Source: Fulvivirga sediminis
GTDB taxonomy: Bacteria > Bacteroidota > Bacteroidia > Cytophagales > Cyclobacteriaceae
Assembly: GCF_016757215.1 (NCBI RefSeq)
Contig: NZ_JAESIY010000004.1
Location: 310,001 to 374,000 of the forward strand
Length of the DNA stretch: 64,000 bases
Direction: 5' to 3'
In this document: piece by piece, positions 26,873-35,639 of the stretch
Position numbering within the stretch: the first letter of the stretch is position 1
Layout: the number at the start of each line of letters is the position of its first letter
Position numbers and translations under genes: made by a program
Notes under the pieces: model-generated
Told to the model about the DNA's origin: nothing
Seen by the model: only the letters and a program-made list of their open reading frames with translations
The model's database searches: none

Positions 26873-29029
26873 TTAAAGGTTATTCATCATATTGGCTGAT
26901 TTGTCTTTAGAAAGGGTGATAAAAATGCCTAAAAACAAGAACCTGTCTGCCGATTGAATAATGGGCTGTCTGGCATATTTTCCACTCTCATCTGGCTTAG
27001 TGCTAAATTCATAGCCAAATACATTTTCACTTGCCAAAACATTACTGCACTCAGCATGGATGATAATATTTGGCCTTGGCAAGTAGCTCCAGCTCAGGCT
27101 CAGGTTATGGTAATCTTTAGTTTTACGACCCATCTCTACAGATTGATTCTTATCATTATAAGTGTAACCGTCATTCCATGAATAAGAAAAGCCTATTTGA
27201 GATTTGAACTGCTTGATGAAATGCTTCATCACCACAGAGACATTATGCCTGGGAGCATAGCCAGGGGTAACTTGAGTAGTGAACTGATCAAACTTTCTTT
27301 TGCTATCCACAAAGGAATAGGTGACCCAAAAATCAGTTCCAGTAATGCTTTTATTATCTCTATAGAACAGATCAAATCCACGACTATAACCTTCTCCTGA
27401 GTTATTAAGATGGTAATAAGTTTGATTGACCAAAGTATCGAATTTTACCAGCTGACTGTACTTCTTATAGAAACTCTCGATTCTAAAAGTTCGTCCTTCA
27501 GCTTCCAAAAGATAGTTAAAAATAAGGTGCTGAGCCTTAGAATTTTCAAGTCGATCAGCTTGTACTATACGCTCTGGTTTTGGCATTTGCCTAAAAGCAC
27601 CATAAGCTAAAGAAAACTGACTTTTGTCACCTGATTTATAAGCCAAAGAAGCTCTTGGAGTTGCCCAAATTTCATTTAAGTAACTGCTATAGGAAGTTCT
27701 CAATCCTCCACGCAAAACAAATTTTGAACTGAGGTAATAATCTGCTTCAATAAAATGATCTACAAAATCATTATTGTACTCGCGCTCTAAGCTTAGATTT
27801 ACATTCTGCTGAGTAAAATGATCGTAGTAATACTCAATTCCGTTTTTAACTGAAAATTGATCACTAAAGTCTTTTACCGCTGCCATTTTACCATGAGCAA
27901 GTATAGCCTTAGTTTCGTAAGGAATATTATCAATTTTCACATCGTCTGTATTCAAGGAAAATGATGCGCCGCCGTATACAAACCAATTTTCATCTAATGA
28001 TTGCTTAAAACTGGCACTACCAAAATGGTATTTGTTATTCATCTCAATAGATTGTTTATAATCCTCTCCCACCACAGGTTGGTTAAGCGTAAACTGAGCG
28101 CTTTCAGTATGTGCAAACACTTTTAACATCCCACTTTCACCATATTTCTGTCTGCCTAGCAGTTCCGCACTCCAGCTATGGGGAGCTCGCTGCCAGTCGT
28201 AATTCTGAGAAATAATTGATTGATAAGGTTTTAGATCCATAAAGCTACCATTAAAGCTAATGGAATTTTGCTTTCCTATGAGGGTCTGTGAGTAGGTTCC
28301 GCCCACGCTCATCAGGCTTATATCTGCCTGATTTCTAAGAGGCATATCTACAGAATTTAGCACAAGAGCAGATGATAGGGCCTGCCCATACTCTGCCGAG
28401 TAGCCTCCTGTGCTAAAAAAGCTGCCCTTAAAAAGATTAGCATCAAACCTGGACCTTGTAGGCACATTAGGAGCCGTACTTCCATAAGCATTTGCCACTT
28501 CCAAGCCATCGATATAAATATTGGTTTCAGAAGCATCTCCTCCCCTCACAAACAACCGTCCGTCATTACCCACTGTAGCGGTACCCGGTAATTTGGTTAG
28601 AGCTCCAAACAAGTTTCCGGCTGCCCCTGACGTGGTAACTATATCCAAAGGCTTCATTATAAATGATTTAGCTTCATCGCTGGCTTCTATGGCTCCCGCT
28701 GTTATGGTTACTGCTGTTAACTCATTGATACTCTCTTTCAGTACTACATTTAAATGAATGCCTTTTTCTTCGCAAGTAATTTCTTTTACAAATTCATGAT
28801 AACCCACCATGGAAACTACTAAAACCTGAGTGCCCAACTCATCCGTTTCAAACTGAAAAGAACCGTTTTCATCTGAACTGGCACCATCATAGGTACCTTT
28901 CAAATAAACATTAGCTCCGGGCAACCCCACACCAACGGCATCGGTAATCTCGCCAGAAATTAGTGTCTGAGAATATGAACGACCTGCCAATAAGGATAAA
29001 ATAAGAGTAATTAAAGAAAATGATTTCAT
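26873..29029 (-). CDS. TonB-dependent receptor with a carboxypeptidase-like N-terminal domain
   Basis: 718 residues from the ATG that begins a normal signal peptide ('MKSFSLITLILSLLAGRSYS'). An in-frame extension of 13 residues is rejected. A carboxypeptidase-regulatory-like domain follows ('LISGEITDAVGVGLPGANVY', about residues 22-105), then the plug ('GGDASETNIYIDGLEVANAY'), then a 22-strand-type barrel to the C-terminus. The substrate is unknown. There is no SusD partner, and the gene is followed by a small TPR protein. That pairing differs from polysaccharide loci and is more like uptake of small ligands, which is an inference. Confidence 0.9.
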   Translation of the reverse strand: MKSFSLITLILSLLAGRSYSQTLISGEITDAVGVGLPGANVYLKGTYDGASSDENGSFQFETDELGTQVLVVSMVGYHEFVKEITCEEKGIHLNVVLKESINELTAVTITAGAIEASDEAKSFIMKPLDIVTTSGAAGNLFGALTKLPGTATVGNDGRLFVRGGDASETNIYIDGLEVANAYGSTAPNVPTRSRFDANLFKGSFFSTGGYSAEYGQALSSALVLNSVDMPLRNQADISLMSVGGTYSQTLIGKQNSISFNGSFMDLKPYQSIISQNYDWQRAPHSWSAELLGRQKYGESGMLKVFAHTESAQFTLNQPVVGEDYKQSIEMNNKYHFGSASFKQSLDENWFVYGGASFSLNTDDVKIDNIPYETKAILAHGKMAAVKDFSDQFSVKNGIEYYYDHFTQQNVNLSLEREYNNDFVDHFIEADYYLSSKFVLRGGLRTSYSSYLNEIWATPRASLAYKSGDKSQFSLAYGAFRQMPKPERIVQADRLENSKAQHLIFNYLLEAEGRTFRIESFYKKYSQLVKFDTLVNQTYYHLNNSGEGYSRGFDLFYRDNKSITGTDFWVTYSFVDSKRKFDQFTTQVTPGYAPRHNVSVVMKHFIKQFKSQIGFSYSWNDGYTYNDKNQSVEMGRKTKDYHNLSLSWSYLPRPNIIIHAECSNVLASENVFGYEFSTKPDESGKYARQPIIQSADRFLFLGIFITLSKDKSANMMNNL

Positions 29030-29136
29030 GACTTTAGGGGTTATTTGTGCCTCTAAAGTGGCTTCCATTTGAAAGGAAATAAAATTATACTTACCGAATC
29101 AACGAGAATACCGGCTGAATCGTAAAAGCTTAATAC

Positions 29137-29535
29137 CTATTGTCTTTGAAGCAAATCGCATTTGTTGTTTACCGAAGATAATTTTTCCCACTGTTCACTA
29201 CAATGACTATGTGATGCTGAGCGACTAGAAAGCGGAATAAGCTGATGAATGAGTAGCTTTTTAAACTCCCGATCCATCAATGCAATCAATCGCCTTTTAT
29301 ATTCTTCTATAAAATCCTCGATATTAAAAGCTCCAAGATCAAGAGTCATTTTGTCGATGACCACCTCACGATCATCGGGAAAATATTCATTCATCACTTT
29401 TTCTACTGCCTCGTTGATCACGCGGCTATGCGAATGTAACTGCTTACTTATACGCCTATGATCAGTCGCATCGGCAGAAGTGACGAATATATTACATTTT
29501 ATAATCTGATGTGTGCTGGGCAAAATACGGATCAA
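29137..29535 (-). pseudogene. Remnant of a contractile injection system tape-measure-like gene (N-terminal part)
   Basis: The first about 95 residues resemble the N-terminal domain of tape-measure-type proteins of contractile injection systems: 'HQIIKCNIFV', then 'AVEKVMNEYFPDDREVVIDK' and 'MTLDLGAFNIEDFIEEYKRR', the 'xIDxLxLDLG' pattern being the most telling. The remaining about 35 residues look unrelated, and the usual long C-terminal region is missing. The only in-frame start that keeps the conserved region is TTG, preceded five codons earlier by a stop and with no ribosome site. No sheath, tube or baseplate gene is nearby. This is most consistent with a decayed fragment. A small intact protein of unknown role remains possible. 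Confidence 0.5.
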
Positions 29536-29714
29536 TAATAATATTAAAATTCATAGGTTTTATTATATTAAAATATAATTATTCAATATATGCAAAATAC
29601 TATACTGATGAAATATCAAATGTGAATTCATATAATCTTACCCAAAAGAAATCATGAAAGTATTATTTCTTTAATATTTGTCATAATTTCACCTTCCTTT
29701 TGTAAACTAACCAC

Positions 29715-30293
29715 TTGAGACCACGTTTGGTGCCAGATAATACTATACAACGCATTAAGAGAGGAGAGAAAGAGGCCTTTGAAAGTATTTTTAGAGAATA
29801 TTATACCCCTCTATGGAACCTAGCTGCCGGTATTTTAAAAGACGACGTGCTGGCTGAAGAGCAAGTGCAAGAAGTCTTTATTAAATTTTGGGAGAAGCGT
29901 GATGACCACCAGCCAACGCTAAAAATATTCCCATACCTTGTCACATCTGTTCGAAACAAATGTTACAACTATATCAAAAGACAAGCTGTTGAGCAAAAAT
30001 ATATTAACCACACTCAAAAGTTATATCAAGATCAAATATTGAACTACCAATACGAAGACCTTAGTGAAGACCTGATCAGAAAAATGGAAACGGTTATAGC
30101 TTCTCTTCCTGAGAAATGTAAACAGGTTTTTCAGCTAAGCAGATTTGAGAATATGAGTCATAAGCAAATTTCTGACAAGTTAGATATTAGTACAAAAACT
30201 GTAGAGAATCACATTACGAAGGCTATGAAGGTATTAAAAGATTCTCTACTAGAGGTTTTAATAATTTGCATTTTGATAATAGGGGATTTTTAA
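29715..30293 (+). CDS. ECF-type RNA polymerase sigma factor
   Basis: About 192 residues. The start is uncertain: TTG at the given position, or a nearby TTG or GTG, since no ATG fits. Sigma region 2 is seen in 'AFESIFREYYTPLWNLAAGI' and 'FIKFWEKRDDHQPTLKIFPYL', and region 4 in 'LPEKCKQVFQLSRFENMSHK' and 'QISDKLDISTKTVENHITKA'. These match the FecI-like Bacteroidota expansion of ECF sigmas. The C-terminus ends in a hydrophobic tail ('LLEVLIICILIIGDF'), which could contact the membrane. The next gene is a FecR-type anti-sigma 21 bases downstream, so this is a regulated sigma of a cell-surface signalling type. Confidence 0.92.
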   Translation: MRPRLVPDNTIQRIKRGEKEAFESIFREYYTPLWNLAAGILKDDVLAEEQVQEVFIKFWEKRDDHQPTLKIFPYLVTSVRNKCYNYIKRQAVEQKYINHTQKLYQDQILNYQYEDLSEDLIRKMETVIASLPEKCKQVFQLSRFENMSHKQISDKLDISTKTVENHITKAMKVLKDSLLEVLIICILIIGDF

Positions 30294-30314
30294 CATAAGA
30301 TTGTTTGATAATAA

Positions 30315-31319
30315 ATGGACCACTCTGAAAACCATATCGATGAAAGCTTGATTTTAGCATATCTGAAAGGCACCCCATTACCTGAAGATGAGTTAAAAGA
30401 TGTGGAAAGGTGGCTAGAAAATCCCAATAATCAGCAAGAAGCCCAGAAAATCTATCAAGCCTGGGAGCTATCACTATTATCAAGAAACAGAAAAGTTGAT
30501 GTAGATGCTGCATTCCAAAGGATACAGCCTAAAATAGACAGTTCAGCGCCGAAAGGTAAAGTAGTAAATATAAAGAGAACATGGTGGTATGTAGCAGCTA
30601 GCGTTATTATTATCGTCACAGCTGCAGTATTTTATTTAAAAAAACCTCAAAACAAAGAAAACATATTACAGCTCAAGCAGCTGACAGCAAAAACTGTTGT
30701 AAAAGAATTTATGCTCGAAGATCGTACCAGTGTTAGCTTGAAAAAAAATGCTTCATTAACATATGATTCTACGTCATTTAGTCAATCAAAAGAAAGGTTA
30801 GTTAACCTTAAAGGTGAAGCATTTTTTGAGGTGGCACATAATAAAGATAGACCATTTTCGGTACTTACTTCTGATGCCAAAATCACCGTATTAGGCACCA
30901 AATTTCTGGTAAAAACTTTTCCGGACCAACCTACCAAGGTATTAGTTGTGGAAGGTAAAGTGGCTGTTAAATATAATAAGAGCAAGCAAGAGATAATACT
31001 ACAAGCACAGGAGGAAATAATGAGCCAAAACGATAATCAACCTATATCAAAATCATCTGCTAACGTCAACCAATTGTATTGGAAAACAGGTATTATGCAA
31101 TTTAAAAACGACTCCTTATCGAGCGTATTTGAGACTTTATCAAAAGAATTCAGTCATAAGATAGTGGTAGAAAATGAGGCTGTTAATCATTGTAAGATAA
31201 CCGCAACTTTTAAAAAACAATCATTAGAAACTATTATTAAGGTTATTGAATCTACACATAATTTATCTAGCCATGCTAGTGGTGACTCAATTATTATAAA
31301 AGGAAATGGTTGTAAGTAA
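30315..31319 (+). CDS. FecR family anti-sigma factor
   Basis: 334 residues. The N-terminal cytoplasmic part (about 1-85) would bind the sigma factor, a single membrane helix follows (about 92-110, 'VAASVIIIVTAAVFYL'), then the periplasmic FecR domain ('FMLEDRTSVSLKKNASLTYD', 'VNLKGEAFFEVAHNKDRPFS', 'ITVLGTKFLVKTFPDQPTKV') and a C-terminal domain related to STN/secretin modules ('VFETLSKEFSHKIVVENEAV'). It should transmit a signal from an outer-membrane STN partner to the sigma factor. The stop overlaps the start of the STN-domain gene by 14 bases, so the two are tightly coupled. Confidence 0.93.
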   Translation: MDHSENHIDESLILAYLKGTPLPEDELKDVERWLENPNNQQEAQKIYQAWELSLLSRNRKVDVDAAFQRIQPKIDSSAPKGKVVNIKRTWWYVAASVIIIVTAAVFYLKKPQNKENILQLKQLTAKTVVKEFMLEDRTSVSLKKNASLTYDSTSFSQSKERLVNLKGEAFFEVAHNKDRPFSVLTSDAKITVLGTKFLVKTFPDQPTKVLVVEGKVAVKYNKSKQEIILQAQEEIMSQNDNQPISKSSANVNQLYWKTGIMQFKNDSLSSVFETLSKEFSHKIVVENEAVNHCKITATFKKQSLETIIKVIESTHNLSSHASGDSIIIKGNGCK

Positions 31320-32424
31320 AAATTTACTAATACTATCATTTTTGATAGTCTTTTCATCAGCCGTATCTGCTCAAACAAAAGAGGCCTCATTTCATTTTAA
31401 AGACAAAAGCTTATCTCAGGCTCTTCAGGAAATTGCTGATAAATATGAAGTGTATCTCTCCTTCAACCCCAAGCTTTTTCGACAGGAACCGACGATCACA
31501 ACAGATATAAAGAATAAAAAACTTGCCGAAGCATTAAATATATTATTACAACCGAGGTTCGAATTTAAAATAATAGAAGACTATGTGGTTATAACTAGAG
31601 CTCCTGAAGTAAAAAAAGCTTCAATTCCTCAAAAACAAGTCGTATATGATACCATTCGTGTAGAAGAAAAAATAGTAATTTATGACACTCTAAAAACGCA
31701 CATTACTGTATATGACACCGTGATGATAAAGAAATCAAAACATGTATATGACACGGTAAGAATAGAAAAAAAAGTAGACTTAAGTAATCAAAAATGGAAA
31801 TACAGCATCTATGCTAGCCCTAATGTCTGGTTTACTAATGAAAAAGAACATAAAGTATTTAAAGGTATTGCCACAGGGTTTCAAGCTTCATACTCACTCA
31901 AAAATCTCACTCTAAATGCCGCCTTGGAATACAACTTCCTACTAAGAAATATTCAATATACCACTTCTGAGATGAAAACGGATACCAGGATTGATACCCT
32001 CTCCACATACTATATAGTGGAAGATGGAGAAAGGGTACCTGTATACATTACCGATACCACCCGAACTCAATACGAAAGTATACAAAATATTGACCGAGCT
32101 GATAACGCTCAAAGAATTAGCATGGCTTTAAGCCTAGGGTATGTAGTAAAAAGAGGCAAAATATCAATGGAAGTAAGTGGAGGTTTATTATATGCTCGCG
32201 TATTCAGAGATGAAGAGAAAGGTTCAAATACAGTGAAAGACAATGATGCCGTAACCACACAGAACCAACCTTACCAGCTAGATGCTTCATTGGACTTACG
32301 CATCTACTTCAACACCTTTAGAGAAAGTAAGCTTTATGCTGCTCCATATTTACAATATGGGATAAGTAATAATTCTACATTTAAGAGATATGCTGCCGGA
32401 CTACGGCTAGGAATTATTTTTTGA
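31306..32424 (+). CDS. STN-domain outer-membrane protein with VYDT repeats
   Basis: 372 residues with a signal peptide (about 1-23). An STN (secretin/TonB N-terminal) domain follows ('LSQALQEIADKYEVYLSFNP' to 'IIEDYVVITRAPE', about 28-105). Then comes a short linker with four copies of a V/I-Y-D-T motif spaced 13-17 residues apart. The C-terminal half alternates amphipathic strands and ends in 'YAAGLRLGIIF', an outer-membrane beta-barrel ending. In FecA-type receptors the STN domain signals to FecR. Here it is joined to a small barrel with no plug. It overlaps the FecR gene, so the pair is likely functional. Confidence 0.78.
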   Translation: MVVSKNLLILSFLIVFSSAVSAQTKEASFHFKDKSLSQALQEIADKYEVYLSFNPKLFRQEPTITTDIKNKKLAEALNILLQPRFEFKIIEDYVVITRAPEVKKASIPQKQVVYDTIRVEEKIVIYDTLKTHITVYDTVMIKKSKHVYDTVRIEKKVDLSNQKWKYSIYASPNVWFTNEKEHKVFKGIATGFQASYSLKNLTLNAALEYNFLLRNIQYTTSEMKTDTRIDTLSTYYIVEDGERVPVYITDTTRTQYESIQNIDRADNAQRISMALSLGYVVKRGKISMEVSGGLLYARVFRDEEKGSNTVKDNDAVTTQNQPYQLDASLDLRIYFNTFRESKLYAAPYLQYGISNNSTFKRYAAGLRLGIIF

Positions 32425-32490
32425 AAAAATTTATAAATGAAGTAGGGGATTTTAATAGTGAACTGGTCTACTAATAAAATCTTCTATAAT

Positions 32491-34422
32491 ATGAAAAAAT
32501 CACTAAAACCATTATTGACCACCCTAATCAGCCTGGTCATATTCACCTTAAGCCATGCTCATTCCGGCACTTATGCCCTTGATTCGGGATATGTGTGCAA
32601 CGCCGGCTTCACCTACAAAGTAGATACCACAGGAGTACCTACCTATACCTTTACCGCCAAAGAAACTGATCCTAACTTAAGCTACTCTTGGAATTTTGAA
32701 GATCAGGGCTATGCCTCAGGTAGAGAGGTAGAGCATATTTTCTTCGATGGAGGCATTTGGAGTGTTTACCTTACTGTATCTAACGGAACTGACAGTTGCA
32801 CTACTTCTCAGCAGATAACGGCTATAGCGCCCGATCAGTGCTATTTCAACTATGAAAAAATTTCAGACGCTACCATAAAAGTATCTACCTATTCCCCTTC
32901 CACCCATAAGCTACCCTACAGCTTTGATTTTGGAGATGGCACCGTAGTATTAGATACAATGAGTAGCCCTATAAAAGATTTTTATCATACGTATGATTCC
33001 GCCGGAACTTATCAAGTATGTATTTACAAAGGTAGCACTGCCGCTGACTCTTGCAGCTATTGCCGAGCTTTTGACATAGGAAACCCTACTCCTACAGACA
33101 CCACAGGGTGTGACGCATCATTTACAGTTAACCAGATTAACAACTCCAATTACGTATTTAGAGCCCTCCAAAGAGACTCCGTTAACCAGTACACATGGAG
33201 AATAAACGGCAGTAAAGCAGGTAATGCTCTAGATTTAAATTACTCCTTTACAGAAAAAGGATTGTACACCGTAAGTCTTGCGATAGGTGATAGTTCTAAT
33301 AGTTGCTATTATTCCACATCAATTAATATCCAATCTCTGATAGATTGTAATTTCAGCTATGACAGTATAGCTCCTCTTACTTATCGTTTTTATACTTCCG
33401 AAGAAGAAGACGTTTCGTACTTGTGGGATTTAGGAAATGGAATCACCTATGATTCTTCTTCAATGTTCATACATACATTTAGCGACACCGGTACTTATAA
33501 CGTATGCCTTTTGAAAACCGATAGTATCGACAGCTGCCAATATTGTAATGAGATCATTGTTGGTCCGCTAGAAAGGGATAGTTTATATATAGATGGTAAT
33601 GTCTACGCTGACCTAATGCCCGTTTTTGAAGGAACCGTAGAGCTTTACAGAAAAGATAGTAGCGAGTGGCACAAGATCAGTCAGGTAAACTTGTCTAACG
33701 GACATTTCAGATTTAATGAACTCATGGAGGGGCAATACCTCTTATATGCCAGAGGTGATGAAGAAGTCTATGATAAATATATACCTACCTACTTTGTAAA
33801 TGGTATTAATTGGAGAGATGCTTATACCTTAAATCTCACGGGTGCCATTGAAGAGGTTAAAATAACCTTAATAAAATCTTATCAATTATCTTCGCCTGGT
33901 GCCGGTACTGTATCAGGGCACCTTATAGAAGCAGAAGATGATGACTATGTGGTTATTCTTAAAGATGGTAATTCTAACAAAACATTAGGATGGGATATCA
34001 CCAATAACGGAAGAGACTTTCACTTCGGCCAGTTGCCATTTGGTAAATACAGAGTAATATTAGAAAGACCCTCAGCGTCCATGTCACAAACATTTGAACT
34101 TACAGCTGAAAACCCAGATGCCAGAGGAATAGAATTAGGTCCTAACATGGTTGCTGGAGTAGAGTCTCAACTCAATGGCATTAGCGTGTACCCTACTGAG
34201 TTAAAAAGACATATAACACTAGAAAACAAAAGCTATGAGAATAAAGACTTATCGGTAGAGTTAAAAGCTATCACCGGTCGAAATTTCATTAGCACATCAG
34301 TAAATATGACAGCCGGAGAAGCTCTAAAAATGGAAGTTCCACAACTACCTTCAGGGATCTACATGCTACAATTGACTGATCAGAACGGTGAAGTTAAAAT
34401 TTATAAACTCATAAAATCATAA
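32491..34422 (+). CDS. PKD-repeat secreted protein with a type IX sorting domain
   Basis: 643 residues from the ATG beginning the signal peptide ('MKKSLKPLLTTLISLVIFTL'); the longer in-frame reading is rejected. Four PKD-like modules follow, at about residues 25-105, 110-195, 205-285 and 290-365, each with 'YxWxFxDG'-type turns and with paired cysteines at the start and near the end of the module. A carboxypeptidase-regulatory-like region comes next (about 375-550), and the C-terminus ('VYPTELKRHITLEN', 'LPSGIYMLQLTDQNGEVKIY') is a type A sorting domain of the type IX secretion system. It is probably a cell-surface or released adhesin-like protein and the last gene of the sigma/FecR/STN unit. 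Confidence 0.85.
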   Translation: MKKSLKPLLTTLISLVIFTLSHAHSGTYALDSGYVCNAGFTYKVDTTGVPTYTFTAKETDPNLSYSWNFEDQGYASGREVEHIFFDGGIWSVYLTVSNGTDSCTTSQQITAIAPDQCYFNYEKISDATIKVSTYSPSTHKLPYSFDFGDGTVVLDTMSSPIKDFYHTYDSAGTYQVCIYKGSTAADSCSYCRAFDIGNPTPTDTTGCDASFTVNQINNSNYVFRALQRDSVNQYTWRINGSKAGNALDLNYSFTEKGLYTVSLAIGDSSNSCYYSTSINIQSLIDCNFSYDSIAPLTYRFYTSEEEDVSYLWDLGNGITYDSSSMFIHTFSDTGTYNVCLLKTDSIDSCQYCNEIIVGPLERDSLYIDGNVYADLMPVFEGTVELYRKDSSEWHKISQVNLSNGHFRFNELMEGQYLLYARGDEEVYDKYIPTYFVNGINWRDAYTLNLTGAIEEVKITLIKSYQLSSPGAGTVSGHLIEAEDDDYVVILKDGNSNKTLGWDITNNGRDFHFGQLPFGKYRVILERPSASMSQTFELTAENPDARGIELGPNMVAGVESQLNGISVYPTELKRHITLENKSYENKDLSVELKAITGRNFISTSVNMTAGEALKMEVPQLPSGIYMLQLTDQNGEVKIYKLIKS

Positions 34423-34457
34423 GTTATGATCTTGCTATGTACTTTCTTTTAAGTAGA

Positions 34458-34496
34458 GAGGGGCTGCTTTTATGGCAGCCCCTCATTATTTTTTTA
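34458..34496 (+). terminator. Rho-independent terminator after the PKD gene
   Basis: A perfect 10-bp GC-rich stem, GAGGGGCTGC with GCAGCCCCTC, with a 7-base loop, followed by ATTATTTTTTTA. It closes the sigma/FecR/STN/PKD unit. Confidence 0.88.
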
Positions 34497-34508
34497 TTTA
34501 AACTATAC

Positions 34509-35552
34509 TCATTGAGCCTTATAATGAACATTACTAAGAGCCTGTAATGTCTTAGCTGCCTGCTCAGGCGTGATGTCCCTTTGAGGATTACCAAACATCT
34601 CATAGCCCACCATAAACTTCTTCACCGTCGCAGAACGTAGTAGTGGAGGATAAAAACTCATATGCCAATGCCACTCCGGATATTCTCCACCATCATAAGG
34701 AGCTTGATGAATTCCGGAAGAGTAAGGAAATGAAGTTTTAAACAGATTATCGTATCTGATAGTTAACTGCTGAATAGCTTCAGCAAAGGCCCGCTTTTCC
34801 TCTTTTGTCATCTCCGTGATATGAGCCATTTTTCTCATAGGGATAATCATAGTCTCATAAGGCCAAACTGCCCAAAAAGGCACTAAAACAACAAAATGAT
34901 CATTCTTATAAATAATTCTCTCACCATCTTCCAGCTCTTGCTTCAGATAATCTTCCAGAATAGATTTACCGAGGTTATTAAAGTATTTCTCAAAGTTAAT
35001 AGCTTTTTTAGCCGGTTCTACAGGAATAGACTCCTGAGCCCATATTTGCCCATGCGGGTGAGGATTAGAACACCCCATAATGCTACCTTTATTTTCAAAA
35101 ATCTGGATATGATTGACATATTCTATCTCAGATAGTTCATTACATTCCTTTACCCATAGATCAACCACTCCATTAATTTCGTTAACATCTAACTCAGGAA
35201 TAGTTAGGTCATGCCGAGGAGAAAAACAAATTACTTTACAGATGCCCTTTTCACTTTTTGCCTTCATTAATCCGTTATCGTATCCATCTCCTTCAAAATC
35301 AGAGGTAAGTGATGCAAAATCGTTAACAAAAGAAAAGGTATTTTTATAATCAGGATTTACTTCTCCATTTGAACGAGTATTTCCAGCACATAAATAGCAA
35401 CTAGGATCGTGCTGCGGCCGATGCTCTGCACCACTCTCCTCCTGCTGTCCTTGCCAAGGCCTTTTTGCCCTATGTGGCGATACCTGTACCCACTCTCCCG
35501 TTAAAACATTGAGCCTGCGATGTGAATGATTAGAAAGATCAAAAGTTTCCAT
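34509..35552 (-). CDS. galT: Galactose-1-phosphate uridylyltransferase
   Basis: Transfers UMP between UDP-glucose and galactose-1-phosphate in the Leloir pathway. 347 residues from the ATG giving 'METFDLSNHSHRRLNVLTGE'. An upstream extension is rejected because it would read through the palindromic site and lacks the family's usual start. The active-site motif 'NPHPHGQIWA' (nucleophilic His) and the Cys pair 'CYLCAGN' for metal are present, as is the C-terminal 'EWHWHMSFYPP'. It is full length for class I GalT. A ribosome site AAAGGAAA precedes the ATG. No galactokinase or epimerase is adjacent. Regulation is suggested by the palindrome overlapping its promoter. Confidence 0.95.
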   Translation of the reverse strand: METFDLSNHSHRRLNVLTGEWVQVSPHRAKRPWQGQQEESGAEHRPQHDPSCYLCAGNTRSNGEVNPDYKNTFSFVNDFASLTSDFEGDGYDNGLMKAKSEKGICKVICFSPRHDLTIPELDVNEINGVVDLWVKECNELSEIEYVNHIQIFENKGSIMGCSNPHPHGQIWAQESIPVEPAKKAINFEKYFNNLGKSILEDYLKQELEDGERIIYKNDHFVVLVPFWAVWPYETMIIPMRKMAHITEMTKEEKRAFAEAIQQLTIRYDNLFKTSFPYSSGIHQAPYDGGEYPEWHWHMSFYPPLLRSATVKKFMVGYEMFGNPQRDITPEQAAKTLQALSNVHYKAQ

Positions 35553-35576
35553 GTATGTTTCCTTTTTTAAATCACA

Positions 35577-35609
35577 TATAAACGTAAATAATACGTTTAT
35601 AATTACCAA
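35577..35609 (-). promoter_or_regulatory. Promoter with overlapping palindromic operator candidate for galT
   Basis: On the minus strand TTG, 20 bases, then TACGTTTA resembles the Bacteroidota promoter (consensus TAnnTTTG). A 10-bp perfect inverted repeat, TATAAACGTA with TACGTTTATA and a 5-base spacer, spans 35577-35601 and covers the -7 element. A repressor here would block galT. The regulator is not identified. Confidence 0.55.
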
Positions 35610-35639
35610 GTATCCAGAGAGATAATAGAAGCACCTCAA

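Noticed and set aside
29030-29068. Extended start of the TonB receptor
   Set aside because: The extra 13 residues would precede a perfect signal peptide.
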